Below are positions 1 to 24,814 of a stretch of DNA of 64,000 nt, one piece after another. Position numbers and translations under genes: made by a program. The DNA is taken from the NCBI RefSeq assembly GCF_019703515.2, contig NC_059356.1:27643197-27707196 (forward strand), read 5' to 3'. Position 1 is the stretch's first letter. The number at the start of each line of letters is the position of its first letter. This stretch comes from Myxocyprinus asiaticus (lineage: Eukaryota > Chordata > Actinopteri > Cypriniformes > Catostomidae). The notes beneath the pieces are model-generated. The model ran no database searches. It was not told the origin of the DNA and worked only from the letters and a program-made list of their open reading frames with translations.

Positions 1-564
1 GGTTGATGTGAACATTAACTGAAGCTCCAAACCTGTATCTGCATGATTTTATGCACTGCCCTGCTGCCACACAATTGGCTGATTAGATAATCACATGGAT
101 GGTTGTTGGTGCCATACATGACCAAAATAAATTCTTTGTTTAATAATCACATCAAAGATTATTTAAAAAGTTAGAACATATACCAATCAGCCACAACATT
201 AAAACCACCTGCCTAATATTGTGTAGGTCCCCTCATGCCACCAATTTTTATATGTATTTTAATATTTTATATGGATTTTATATTAATTATATGTAAATCT
301 GCATAGTTTTTATGAAGTGAATATCAATTACTAAGGGCTGCATTTAATTGGGATGTCACTTCCACATTAAAATCCAGTTTACGTTCCAATAACTTTGCAG
401 TATGGCCAGAAATATTTCAAATTGGCTGAATTAGAGTAATCTGGATACCCCCCATAACATTTTTGCAATTTCCTGTGATTTCAGACCTGCAAAAGAGACC
501 TCAATTACATGATACCCCAGCTAAAATACAATAATAAAATAGAATTGCTAAGCATTTTCTATGT
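1..564. other. AT-rich flank without a gene
   Basis: No coding exon is recognisable. An open frame at 509-718 lies largely inside a foldback repeat and resembles no protein. The only structured piece is a Tc1-type transposon end at about 183-240, listed separately. Confidence 0.6.
183..240 (-). mobile_element. Tc1-family terminal fragment
   Basis: The bases from CCAATCAGCCACAACATTAA onward match the reverse complement of the right end of the Tc1-like element at 43225-44132, through the stretch reading GCCTAATATTGTGTAGGTCC. Only the outer 55-60 bases remain, so this is a terminal stub of the same family. A TA precedes it, as expected of Tc1 targets. Confidence 0.7.
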
Positions 565-1105
565 TTGTATAATAAAAAATTATGTTGATTACCAAAAAAA
601 AAATCCTTGTCGATTAGTCCTTCCTAAAAAAAAAAAGCTACATTTGAGGTTACAGCGAGGCATTTACAATGGAAGTGAATGTGGCCAATTTTTGGAGGGT
701 TTAAAGGCAGAAAAGTGAATCTTATAATTTTATAGAAGCACTTGCATTAATGCTTCTGTTAAAACTTGTGTATTATTTGAACTGTAAAGTTGTTTAAATC
801 ATTGTTTACCGGGATTACAAGGTTTAAGGCGTTAGGACCTCATGGCAACGAAATTATAAAATTGGATATAACTTCGTAAGGAAACGTTTAGTAAGCAATT
901 TTATCTCAGAATAAAATCATGCGTATTGTTTACGTCTTGTGGCTATAGTTTTAAAATACTTTTTGGAAAGTATTTTAACGTTTAAGGATTGGCCACGTAT
1001 TCACTTTCATTGTAGGAAACCAAAATTGTTTTTTTTTTGTTTTTTTTTACTAGAAAATATTTTTTGTGGTAATCAACATTTGCCACAAAAGCTGTCGATT
1101 ACCTA
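565..1105 (+). mobile_element. Foldback MITE, copy 1 (eroded)
   Basis: This is the most eroded of three copies of one long palindromic element (others at 4412-5036 and 10120-10737). Shared landmarks are ATGTTGATTACC near the left end, TGGAGGGTTTAAAGGCAGAA, an internal CATGGCAACGAA block, and GCCACAAAAGCTGTCGATTA at the right end. The two halves are roughly complementary, for instance CACTTCCATTG against CAATGGAAGTG. It ends about 180 bases before the ccdc103 start codon. Confidence 0.65.
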
Positions 1106-1284
1106 AAGAGCTACGCAGATGCGCTGTTGTCAAGACGACCAGTTTGTTATGGAAATGCGGCACGAGTTCGGAAGTTAGCTGCAGTCCAATTTGGCTAACT
1201 AATCGAGTCTTCTGCATGAAGAAGCATAAGGTAAATTGGATGAATTGGTAGGGTCGTGTTTCTAGGTAAACAGTAAGAGCAGGT
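1106..1284 (+). promoter_or_regulatory. Probable ccdc103 promoter and 5' leader
   Basis: This is the unique DNA between foldback copy 1 and the ccdc103 ATG. It is more GC-rich than its surroundings, has a CCAAT at about 1188 (GCAGTCCAATTTGG), and holds an imperfect palindrome GTTGTCAAGACGAC that loosely resembles an RFX X-box, the usual promoter site of cilia genes. No TATA box is evident. AGAGCAG just before the start codon could also be a splice acceptor, so the leader may begin further upstream. Inferred from position only. Confidence 0.35.
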
Positions 1285-1581
1285 ATGGATAAATCGGATA
1301 TTATAAATTTCAGTGCTCTTGAAAGAGAACTGCAAACTGCTCTGGAAGCTGACAGGAAATACCAGAGGGAAAACGACGCCAAATTTCGTGCATTGCATCA
1401 AAATGTCGCCAGCTACGAGGAATTCAGGTAAGATTTAGTATTATCCAATATTACACATTTTGCAGACACAACATAAAATACTTGGCTAAGAGTTGGAAAT
1501 CTACCTCTCCCGCCACATCAACACCAGGCAGTATGTTTTTTGCCTTTATATATACACAAATCTTATTTAAACAACTTTAAC

Positions 1582-1622
<41 letters not shown>

Positions 1623-2381
1623 GGATATAGTACTTGCATCTCACTTAAAGCCCCTTGATAAAAAGGACATTTATGGCACACCCCGAAAACAGCCATGGAA
1701 TACCATTGCTGCAGGAATACAGCTTGAAAGCCCTTCATCAGAGCAAGTCCAGGTGAGATGTTCTAGAAACCTTTAAGTTCTTCACATGAATAAATGACTA
1801 TTAGCATCTCATCTCATGATAGACTATCTCTCTTGAGGATTCAATTTGTTACTAATTTACTATCTCTATGTATTTATTTTCAGCCTCATTTATCTGAGAT
1901 CCAGCCAAGAAATGCATCAGAATTCAGCCGTGAGTGGCGCAGGCTTGCAGGGAGCTCATTTGAAAAGTATAATCTCCTCATCAGTCTGGGAGGCAAAGTT
2001 TTGCTGGGAATCTTCAGCACCGAGGTCGCCTTTGGCCTTCTAGGCGAGTTTCTTCTGATTCTATCACAGTGTCTAAAGTCAGGAGATGAGGAAAAAGTGA
2101 TCGGCGTGTTGGAAGGGCTCTCAAAGACTGGACGTTTCAGCCTCAACCTGTCTCTGCTTAGTCAGGCTGAACAGAAAGCCTGTGTGGAGCTTTTTGACAA
2201 GCTGCAGGTTGCAGTTGGAGAACATCATCCTTCTAAAGAGGATTCTTTTGTCACTTCTTTGGACAGCAATAAACCTTCAGGAGTTTATGAGGCCAGTCAA
2301 ACAAATGTGAATGCAGGTGACTCTGGCATACTGGTAAAACTCAAAGGAGTAACCGAGAAATATGGCCTCCAAAATAGTTAA
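1285..2381 (+). CDS. ccdc103: Coiled-coil domain-containing protein 103 (dynein arm assembly factor)
   Basis: Three coding exons, 1285-1427, 1623-1752 and 1884-2381, join in frame (phases 2 then 0) to give about 256 residues; human CCDC103 has 242. Exon 1 starts [20 protein letters not shown] and is a charged coiled coil ending SYEEFR. Exon 2 carries the family-typical [14 protein letters not shown]. Exon 3 holds the conserved RPAP3-like C-terminal region with [18 protein letters not shown] and [15 protein letters not shown]. In the family, CCDC103 (DNAAF19) is needed in the cytoplasm and on axonemes to assemble and anchor outer and inner dynein arms of motile cilia. All splice sites are GT..AG; intron 1 ends in a long T run directly before the acceptor. 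The fam187a frame begins 154 bases after the stop with only an ATTAAA near 2464 between, which fits the shared CCDC103/FAM187A transcript known in mammals. Confidence 0.93.
1584..1620 (+). repeat. Poly-T tract at a splice acceptor
   Basis: About 37 consecutive T run straight into the AG acceptor of ccdc103 exon 2. It acts as an extreme polypyrimidine tract and is a likely site of length polymorphism or sequencing error. Confidence 0.85.
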
Positions 2382-2535
2382 TAATAGTTCGTAGTGAAAT
2401 AATACCATTATTAGGGTGTAGGGATTTTCTTTTCTTTTTTGGGGAGTTCAACCCCTTTTTTAATTAAAGGTGTAGACATTAAAGTCACTTGAGAATGTAT
2501 TTAACATTCTAGGAAGTATCCCACTCTTAGAAAAG

Positions 2536-3797
2536 GTGGAGAAATGTTTTATGGCACAAATTATGCCAAAAGAAGTGCTAGTAATTTGTTTTTGGGCAAT
2601 CTCTGCTTTGTTACTTTCTGCCTATGAGGCCTCTGAGGATAAAGAAGACATTTTTGCTAGCAAGGCCTGTCCTGCATTTCTCGTCTTTGACAGTGATGCT
2701 TTCCTAGCTGATATGACAGTTGAACTGCCTTGTCACTGTAAGCCAGAGGAGGTTCACTCAGTGGTATGGTACTATCAAAAACAAATAGGCTCCATGAACA
2801 TCCAGGATCTGTCAGACTTTGAAGGTACCAAAGTGGTGGAATCATCCAAAGTTGGCAGAGGATCGCTTCTCAGTAGTCGCTTTTCCATCCGTTTGTTTAG
2901 CCTTCTCATCTTCAGGGTTCAGAACGCTGACTCAGGCACTATATAACTGTGGCACGGCCTCTGGGGAATTCTTCTATGGCCATAAAGTTGATGTCCAGGA
3001 GGTCCATCAAGTTTTATTTCCCTGGAACCTCAATAAGAAAACACAAGCACAAGCAGAAGGACCCAGCACCATTAAAACCGGGCTGTTCCAGTATTCACCA
3101 GATACAGGCCATGGTCTAGATGTGACCAACGCGACATCCAGGGAGAGCAGACCCGTGTGGGCCTTTGTTATGTCAAAAGCCTTTATCTCCACGTACGTTA
3201 CCGTCATGAATCGGACACTGTGGCACCTCAGCTGTTCCTGCGAGCTTTGGACTTTCAAACAGAAGCTATGGAGCAGAGCTTGAGGTGAGGAACTGTCACA
3301 CTACCTGCCCAACTAAACCTGCAGCATCCCCAGAGAAACAAGCTCTGCTGAAGTTTCTTGAATATGATGATCAAGCTTCGGCAGAAGTCTCCATCCACTT
3401 CCACAACCACCCCATAGATTCTGATCTTGTCTTGACCTGCCCTGGTGCCAAACCACAGTATGCTGTGGCCTGGGATAAAGGTTCAGTACCACTTTATCGC
3501 TCTCAGTATATGGAAGGACTGAATAAGGCTTCTCGTGTCTTCATTGACACAGGTCACCACCTACACTTCAGGCCTGTACGGTTGCAGGATAAAGGCTCTT
3601 ATTTCTGCTGGCTCCAAGAAAAGCTAGTGGCAGAGATCAGACTGGGAGTATATATGTGCTTGGGTCGCTTGCGCCAAATCTTTGATCAAGAGTCTGTCTA
3701 TGCCCTTCGAGCTGTACTTGTTTGCTATGTTGGTATTACTGTTCTGTTTCTCTTCACTGTTTTAGCGAGATTTGTTTGGCAGTTAGTCAAGGTATAA
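2536..3797 (+). pseudogene. fam187a: FAM187A-like Ig-domain membrane protein, frame broken three times
   Basis: This is a single-exon frame directly behind ccdc103, the position of FAM187A in vertebrates. It has a hydrophobic leader (LVICFWAISALLLSA), a first Ig-like half with CPAFLVF and VVWYYQKQ, a YNCGTASGEFFYG segment, a C-x-x-R...GEQTRVGLCYV segment, a second Ig-like domain (VLTCPGAKPQYAVAWDKG, GSYFCWLQ), and a C-terminal membrane helix near VLVCYVGITVLFLF. The open frame jumps near 2941 (one extra base in ACTATATAAC), near 3106 (one base short at GGCCATGG) and near 3280 (one base short at CTTGAGGTG). Apart from the stops these shifts create, the reading is clean. Either the gene was lost very recently, or these are sequence errors in an intact gene; two of the three are one-base losses from short same-base runs. 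FAM187A is a predicted single-pass membrane protein of poorly known function. AATAAA at about 3904 may end the transcript. Confidence 0.82.
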
Positions 3798-4051
3798 ATA
3801 TGCTGCAAACATAATTTCTTGTCTGAGTCATCTTTAAAACAACTTTTAATTTAATGTTTATGGGATGTGTTCTTTCAAACACAGATTGAGGGTGAGGATG
3901 ATTAATAAATTGATATGTGGGTAGTTGATGCATTACATCCTTGAGATAAAAAAACAACAACTAATTAATCACTGTCAGAAGGTTTAGATTAAAATGTATA
4001 TGAATGTATAAGGAAAAGTGTATGCATCAACTGCAAGTTAATTATCCATGT
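3798..4051. other. fam187a 3' region
   Basis: AT-rich DNA with an AATAAA near 3904 that could serve as poly(A) signal for ccdc103/fam187a. Nothing else is seen. Confidence 0.4.
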
Positions 4052-4291
4052 TGTGACAGATAAAGGACGAGCAAGGAGGAGGCGGGAACCGGCTAAACAG
4101 TAAACATAATGTTTAATAAGAAACTCAACATAAAACACAGACACATATGCAACGCGGCTGCGTGTGTGTCTTTCTCTCTCTCTCTTGAACTGGCGCCTTC
4201 GGCTCTCCTTTATTTCACTCTCCCGCTGATCAGCTGTTTCAGCGCAGGCCGTGCATCATCATGGCCTGGCCACACCCTCCTCCTCGTCACA
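4052..4291 (-). mobile_element. Solo LTR-like copy (reverse)
   Basis: About 240 bases match the reverse complement of the element at 50213-50462. Read on the minus strand it starts TGTGACGAGG and ends TCTGTCACA, so it has TG..CA termini as retroelement LTRs do. It contains the same CTGATCAGC core, a CT-rich stretch and ACAGACACATATGCAACGCG. The flanks (CATGT and GGTTT) do not match, so no target duplication survives. There is no internal coding sequence. Confidence 0.6.
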
Positions 4292-4411
4292 GGTTTAATC
4301 GTTTTTTTGCCAGTTTTTTTTGCCTTTTTTTTTTTTTTTGCCTTTTCAAATACAGGTGTGACAGATGAATATTCCATGTAGTCTCTATATTAATAAAAAG
4401 GCAAAAATGTA

Positions 4412-5036
4412 TTAAAGGAATTTTCCGGCTTTACATACAAGTTAAGCTCAATTGAGAGCTTTTGTGGCATAATGTTGATTACCACAAAAATTATTTTGAC
4501 TTGTCCCTTCCAGGTTAAAAATTGAGGTTACAGTGAACGAGGCACTTACAATGGAAGTAAATGGGGCCATATTTTGGAGGGTTTAAAGGCAGAAATGTAT
4601 AGCTTATAATTCATAAAAGCACTTATATTAATTCTTCAGAGTATTATTTGAGCTGTAAAGTTGTAAAATCGTAAAAGCTGTATGTCGTTTTTACAATCAT
4701 TTTAGGGTTTATGGCGTTACATCGTCATGGCAACGAAGTTGTAAAATTGGATATAATTTTACACAAAACATTTTTTAGTAAGCGATTTTATTACACTAAA
4801 ATCATGTTAACACATAATGTTTATGTCTTGTGGCTATACATTTGAAACAGTCAGTATTTTAATGTTTATGGATTGGCCCCATTCACTTCCATTTTAAGTG
4901 CCTCACTGTAACAGATTTTTGCCTTTTTCTTTTTAAAGATGAGGGACAATTCAAAACGATTTTAGTAGTAATCAACATCATGCAAAAAATGCTGTCGATT
5001 GAGTTTAACTTGTATTGAACCCAGAATGTTCCTTAA
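4412..5036 (+). mobile_element. Foldback MITE, copy 2
   Basis: 625 bases from TTAAAGGAATTTTCCGGC to CCAGAATGTTCCTTAA. The ends are complementary, and long stretches of the left arm (ACAAGTTAAGCTCAATTGA, GTTGATTACCACAAAAA, AATGGAAGTAAATGGGGCC) are mirrored in the right arm (TTGAGTTTAACTTGTATTGA, GGCCCCATTCACTTCCATT). The outer TTAA on both sides fits a piggyBac-like TTAA target, though TTAA may simply be part of the repeat. It is non-coding. Confidence 0.75.
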
Positions 5037-18939
<13,903 letters not shown>

Positions 18940-19095
18940 CTGGCCATCTGTCAGGGAACAAACAATTGAGCATCATGGCACCTTAAAATACAAATGTTGT
19001 AAAGTGAAACACTGTAATCTACTAAATGATTGATTGTTTGGTGCCATAGAAATGTATAAATGAGAGTATTTCACTCTCTTAGAAATATATATACA

Positions 19096-19163
<68 letters not shown>
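19096..19163. repeat. (AT)n microsatellite in abi3 3' UTR
   Basis: More than 30 AT units lie about 160 bases after the abi3 stop. Confidence 0.95.
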
Positions 19164-19169
<6 letters not shown>

Positions 19170-19732
19170 CTAACACGCTGACCTGTTTTCAGCAGAGGTG
19201 AGCTTTTGTTGATGATATAAAAAGCCTCTTGTATTTTTACGTTTAGTTTGGTTTTAAATAATGATAATGATCTTCTGAAATCTCTCAGGACTTTATGCTA
19301 TAGTGTAAATGTACAACATATTAAGAAACAAAAATGTTGCACATTTAGCTGTGTTTGATCATTTGTTAACTTTTTTTAACATTCCAGATTGTGTTTATTA
19401 GATATGTATGTTTCAATAGGCTACTGTGTACAGTAAATTTGTTTAGTACATTCTGTGTGCCATAATTCGACACAGTGATCATGCTAAATTCATACTACTC
19501 ATGTACATAAATCCCTTGCTAATACAATATTTTTAAGGAATGCATATTCTTGGTTGACTTCTATACCTATGTCATTTTTCACTTCAACTCTGGGAACATT
19601 TAAGAAGTGTACAGATGTACATGTGCAGGAATATCTCAGCAATTCAGTTACAAATTCACTGTTCTGCAAAACCAAGTTTGTGTTTAATGTCCAGAGAATC
19701 AACAATCTTGTTAACAATGTTAATGTCTTGGA

Positions 19733-19738
19733 ATAAAG
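19733..19738 (+). terminator. abi3 poly(A) signal
   Basis: AATAAA in GGAATAAAGCTC, about 800 bases after the abi3 stop and before the next gene. Inferred from position. Confidence 0.55.
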
Positions 19739-20099
19739 CTCAATTACTTTCATGTCAGCTTTACAGTAACCAGTTGCCTTTTTGTTATTGCTTCATATAT
19801 AAAGACTTTTTGACTGTTACACTTAAACATGTTCTTTGTTATTTCACACAAAAGGGAAAACACTGAGGAGAAAAAAAAGATATATTTGGAGATATATTGA
19901 AAAGACCAGTATAGGTGATCAAAAGCCAATCTTGTGTTATGGTTGCTGGTAACCAATAAGTCAATTAGCTTCATCAGTGCTGGTCCAGTGCTATACCAAA
20001 ACCAAAAACAACACTAACCAGCATACATTGGCCTGCTGGATTTACTAATAGGGAGAACTTAACCCTGGAACAGGTGCTGTGTCTTTAAACGCCAGACTG

Positions 20100-20228
20100 T
20101 CACCATAAAAGTGTTCAAACTTCACTATCAGCACTTTAAACCCTCCCTTGGATAAGTCTCACTCTCAAATCAGAGCTGTTCACTAGAGCCTCCATTTAAG
20201 TGCTGTAATCACCCAAGTTCTTTAAGAG
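20100..20228 (+). promoter_or_regulatory. Probable promoter and non-coding first exon of the PPxY membrane-protein gene
   Basis: CATAAAAG near 20105 could be a TATA box. A leader of about 100 bases would then end at TTTAAGAG with a consensus donor GTAAGAG at 20229. There is no ATG-initiated frame of note, so the exon would be untranslated. Transcript evidence is lacking. Confidence 0.35.
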
Positions 20229-21127
20229 GTAAGAGTTCTATTTGTCTTCCAATCAAGTACTTAAAAACTGGTAAGATTTTGTTGTTCAAGAAATAAATTC
20301 ACTTTACTACAACAGTAAAACATGTATGATGTTCTCCTATGGGCTCATATCACATGTGACTTGAATAAATATTTGATCTGTTGGGTCTTTAATAATTTTG
20401 AAAGCAGGATTCTTTTTCTGATGGCTCCAACTTTTCAATATTATTCAGCAACCACTGAGTCTTCTTTTACCTTATGCCTTTGAAAGGACAGGCGCTCTGT
20501 GAGCACAATGCTGGCAGTAGAAAACTACAGGAGAATCAAAATGGCTGCTTTTGCCTTATGATGTCAGTAAAAAAAAAAAAAAACTCTAGTGGGGTTTAAA
20601 AGCACAAAAGAGACACCAGAGATAATCTAATTTATACAATGATAATGGCAAATTGTCGGGTGAATAGAAATTTACAATCTGTAGTGTACCAAGCTTCACT
20701 TTCATAAAACCAGTATTGTTATTCCAGAAGATTTATCTTACAGTTATTTTTTATTTTTATTAATTTAGTTTGAGAGTGATTTGTTATCTTATATATCTGC
20801 CAGCAATATAGAATAGGGACACCTTGTTTTTCTGGGTAAGATTGTTGTGCCTTACATAATTGTCTTGACTCATTAGGTTACAAAAGTTTATTGTGGGTGT
20901 TAAAGGTGCTCAAATATTCAGTTATTACACAATGATTTTCAAAGGTCTCATAGGAAATGTATACATTTGTATACATGTGCTTAAAATGATTGCAACTCTC
21001 ATAATGAAGGTTCTGGCTTAAATTATCCAAAGAGAAATAGCCTTTTCCTATGGGATTTCTAAAAAAAGGGAAAATGCATGTTTTTGATTATTATTTCAGT
21101 TTTAGAGTCCTTTTGCAAAAAAAAAAA

Positions 21128-21166
21128 ATAAATAAATAAATAAAAATAAATAAATAAATTTGATTG
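21128..21166. repeat. (AAAT)n microsatellite
   Basis: Tandem AAAT units after a run of A, in the first intron of the PPxY gene. Confidence 0.85.
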
Positions 21167-21517
21167 CATCCACCAGTAGGCCTAAATATCAAACCTGTCC
21201 ATATTTTTTCTTTGCCAGCTTTGCATTACAAGTTACAAAGAATTTCATCTTTTGATATTGTATGAATAAAACATACTGACCTCTTTTGTCTTTAAGATGA
21301 ATGTCGGACGATTATCAAATCTTCTTAATAATGATTGTTTTAAGCTTCCTTAGTTTATACCTATTTTGAAAAATATAAAATAAAAAATAACCTAAAAAAT
21401 TTGCTTCTTGTGGTAACATCTAAATTAACTGGTTTTATTTAAGCCAAAACTATTATTTAATATCAATGACACTGAATCATCTATTAAGTAACACCAACAA
21501 ATCTACCTAAATGCTCC

Positions 21518-22207
21518 TTAAAGGTTAGTTCACCCAAAAATGAAAATTCTCTCATCATTTACTCACCCTCATGCCATCCCAGATGTGAATGACTTTCTTT
21601 CTTTGCACAACACAAAGATTTTTAGAAGAATATTTCAGCTCTGTTGGTCCTCACTATGCAAGTAAAATGTGACCAGAACTTTGAAGCCCCAAAAGGCAGT
21701 ATAAAAGTAATCCATACGACTCCAGTTGTTAAATCCATTTCTTCTTAAGTGATATTATAGGTATGGGTGAGAAACAGATCAATATTTAAGTCCTTTTTTA
21801 ACGGTATATCTGCACATTCAATTTCACTTTCACATTCTGGTGCTCAAGTGACTTTGACATTCAGCCACCTACTAGTCGGGGCTGGTCAAAGGTGGAGATT
21901 GATAGTAAAAAAAAGGGCTTAAATATTGATTTGTTTCTCACCCACACTTATTATATCACTTCAGCAGATACGAATTCAATCACTGGAGTCTTACAGATGA
22001 CTTTTATGCTCCCTTTATGTGATTTTCATGGCTTCAATGTTCTGGTCACTATTCACTTGCATTGTAAGGACCTACAGAGCTGAGATATTCTACTAAAAAT
22101 CTTCATTTGTTTTCTGCAGAAAAAACGAAAGTCATACACATCTGGGATTGCATGAGGGTGAGTAAATGATGAGAGAATTTTCATTTTTGGGTGAACTATC
22201 CCTTTAA
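21518..22207 (+). mobile_element. TTAA-ended foldback MITE (long class), complete
   Basis: 690 bases from TTAAAGGTTAGTTCACCC to GGGTGAACTATCCCTTTAA, with mirrored arms throughout (CAGATGTGAATGACTTTCTT against AGTCATACACATCTGGGAT). It is non-coding and is the best intact representative of the long class here. Confidence 0.9.
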
Positions 22208-22385
22208 GTTAACAATTGCAGGTTACAATGTGTTTTTGCAGTCTTTGGAAATAACAAATTCTGCCACTTAAGCTGAGTGTAATTTCACATGAATTATGAA
22301 CATGGAGAATAAAAATGTCTGTGATCACAAAATATGATTTATTTCTTTGCAGAGGTGCATCTGAATTGGAGATTTCTTCATTGCC

Positions 22386-24814
22386 ATGGAAATGAGTTAT
22401 CCATTTCCAGTTTTTCAGTATGCATCCTTCCTTTGAACAAACTGTTTGTTTGCTTACATTCTATATATTATTAATATCCTCTGTATTTCCATAATTTATG
22501 TAAAGTTTATGTTCCTGATTACCAACAGCTCAAAATCACACCTCCATGCTACACTCATACTGTATCTAAATCATAGAGTACAGTTTCTTTTTCTTTTTTT
22601 CAGGATCTTCATACCTATTGTAACGTGTGCTTTTTTGGCAATCTGCTGTGTTAGTTTCTGTAAATTCTTCCAGCGGGCCCGTAAGGAGCGTTTGGAGCGT
22701 CTAGCAGCTCAGGCTCAAGCCCTGGAACAAGTGCCTGTCTATGTCATTCCAATGTCTCTGTCTGAAGATGACCTGCACAGACCACCACGATACAGCACAG
22801 TACAATTCTACGATCCACCTCCTGCATATAATGAGGTACTCGATGTTAATTTGACAGATTTTGTATACCGTAAAAATACCTCAAAATTCTTAAAAAATAA
22901 ATTAAAATAAAATAAATATCCTTGAGGCAGAAAAGTACATGATATTATGAACTGTTTTCAGAAAATACCTGTATAGCGCACTGATTCTTGAGATAAGGGA
23001 CAAAACATGTTTAAAATATGAGTTTTTATTTTTTATACTAAATTAATTTGAAAAGGGATAGCCTATTTGTAGACAAAGGTCTCAAACGAACTATGTAAGG
23101 GAACAGGTTTTTATAAAAATGCTTTTTTCTGAAAATTGAAATTCATTCACTTCATAACAAACACATTCTCACAGCGAAACGTCAGGATTCGAACGACATT
23201 TCTAAATTTGGCTAATTCGTATGATATGGTGACTGCACTTTTGTTTTAATTTCCACGACTTTCACTAAAATCAGTGACGTCGCTGGACATCGTTTACATC
23301 TAATACGCGACAATTACTTGCTCCTGTCACACACAACAGCTTCCTATCATGTTCACACACTCTACTGATTGGTTAAGTTTAGGTAAAAGGGGTTTGGGTA
23401 AGGTCATAATATTAATAAATATGTCCTTAACGCCTCATGCACAGAACTCGCGCTTACTTCCGCATTATCCGGAAATTTGAACGTGATGAAGTTGTACGAA
23501 GTTGTTATGCGAAGAAAATCGTGCAACATTACATGAAATAGCCATCTCATAAATTATGTAACTTACATCTTACTGTAATTCGTGTCAACTCTGTCAGACA
23601 CACTAAAAAGCATGCTAGTTTAATTTGATCCATCCAACAAGAGTGTAAAGTCTTTAATGATCTAATAATGATGTTCAGTAAAGGAGGTAAAGGTGCTATA
23701 TGTAATATTTTGACTATACTAAATCATAAAATGACCATAATATATCATTAGAGAACTAGGAAACCTGCTAAGTTGAACTACTGGCTTCTCCTATAAAAAT
23801 GCTACAGCCAATATATTCTACTTTGAAGTGTCCATTCCGGCCGGAATTTCTGTTTGTTTTGGCCTGTGTGATCCCGCCCACTGCCCACTGCCCACTCACC
23901 AATAGTATTTCGACACCGCCGGGTTACCAGATTTGAACAAGTTTGCAGGCAAACAACACTGCGTGCTGCAGTCATGGAAACCAGCAAACGAACTGGATCA
24001 GAGATACCAGATTCCACCCGACCTAAAAAGCCTCGCCATCTGTCTAAAAACCACCATGACCAGAGATGTAGTAAAACAAGGATAAATACTGGAGATACCT
24101 TTAGAAGATGGAGACAGCTTAAAGCCCAGAAATCCTTTAAAACGGATGCTGAGTTGGCTAATTTGCATGTCAACATTCTGGCAATGGCGGGACAGACAAC
24201 TCTCCAATATTTTGAATGTTGTTGGTTTTACATAATTCAATTGTGGACATCGGTTCCACACAATGAAAATGAGTTTCCTTAATATAAAATGTAAATGTAG
24301 GCTTTACTCAAATATTTTATGTTGAATAAACCCAAAGGAATTGAGTTAAACCTCACTTAAATTTGATTTGTCCAAATAACTCCATTGAACTTTACAGCTT
24401 GCTACAAGCTAGCAACAATACATATTAGCATATTATATATCTTTTTATTTACTTTAACAAAAATGGTGCTGCTGCTGAGTTGAAAAAATTAGATAGTTTT
24501 ACATCTTAACCATGTGTTGTACACTGGTTGAGGTTGGTTTTGCATCTAAATTCATTTTGTTTTAAGGATTTTTAGATGTTCTCACTGAAAAACAAGACAA
24601 AAATACTGCTTAAGAAAAGTAATTTGCAGTGTACTAATGTATTTGAGCATTACCTTGTAATAAATTGTTTTTTGTTTGTTGTTGTAAGTTAATGATTTCA
24701 CATTATTCAGAGTTGTGTTTACTTTTGCGCTTACAGCTGAAGCCTGAGGCCTTTCCAGTGGAACCTCCTCCTGCATACTCAGAGTCTGTCTCTCCTCCAT
24801 CAGCACATTTATAA
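22386..24814 (+). CDS. Small single-pass membrane protein with three PPxY motifs
   Basis: Three coding exons (22386-22417, 22604-22835, 24737-24814) join in phase to about 113 residues. A short luminal N-terminus (MEMSYPFPVFQ) precedes one membrane helix (IFIPIVTCAFLAICCVSFC). A basic juxtamembrane stretch (KFFQRARKERLERLAAQ) follows, then a cytosolic tail with VYVIPMSLSEDD and PPRY, PPAY and PPAY motifs; it ends SVSPPSAHL. PPxY motifs bind WW domains, typically of NEDD4-type ubiquitin ligases, and the layout resembles TMEM52, TMEM92, VOPP1 and WBP1-type endosomal adaptors. I cannot assign the exact orthologue. The first coding exon rests on a non-consensus donor (TTCA|GTATGC) and is the least certain part; the other two exons have good sites. 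Poly(A) signal AATAAA at 25260. Introns carry one long-class MITE upstream and two transposon fragments. Confidence 0.72.
23150..23560. mobile_element. Probable transposon fragment
   Basis: GC-richer than its intron, with CACATTCTCACAGCGAAACG, GTTAAGTTTAGGTAAAAGGG and GGTTTGGGTAAGGTCA blocks of the kind seen in dispersed fish repeats. No terminal repeat pair is visible. It lies in the last intron of the PPxY gene. Confidence 0.35.
23690..24240 (+). mobile_element. Transposon remnant with a short ORF
   Basis: A 102-codon frame at 23974-24282 starts METSKRTGSEIPDSTRPKK and contains KTRINTGDTFRRWRQLKA and KTDAELANLHVNIL. The KTRxNxGxxFxRWRxLK...DAELA pattern recurs in many uncharacterised fish proteins tied to DNA transposons; I infer a repeat-borne exon. 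The upstream part (AAAGGTGCTATATGTAATAT) looks like a transposon end. No right end was found. Confidence 0.5.

Noticed and set aside
2819..3283. Separate short protein within fam187a
   Set aside because: It is a middle piece of one frameshifted gene; its start ATG is not conserved context and its C-terminal part is read in the wrong frame.
4109..4381. 90-codon open frame with hydrophobic stretch
   Set aside because: Most of it lies in the reverse LTR-like copy; the hydrophobic end is a T-rich run.
22446..22910. 154-codon single-exon protein
   Set aside because: The frame includes intron on both sides of the real exon 22604-22835, which has an acceptor and a donor.
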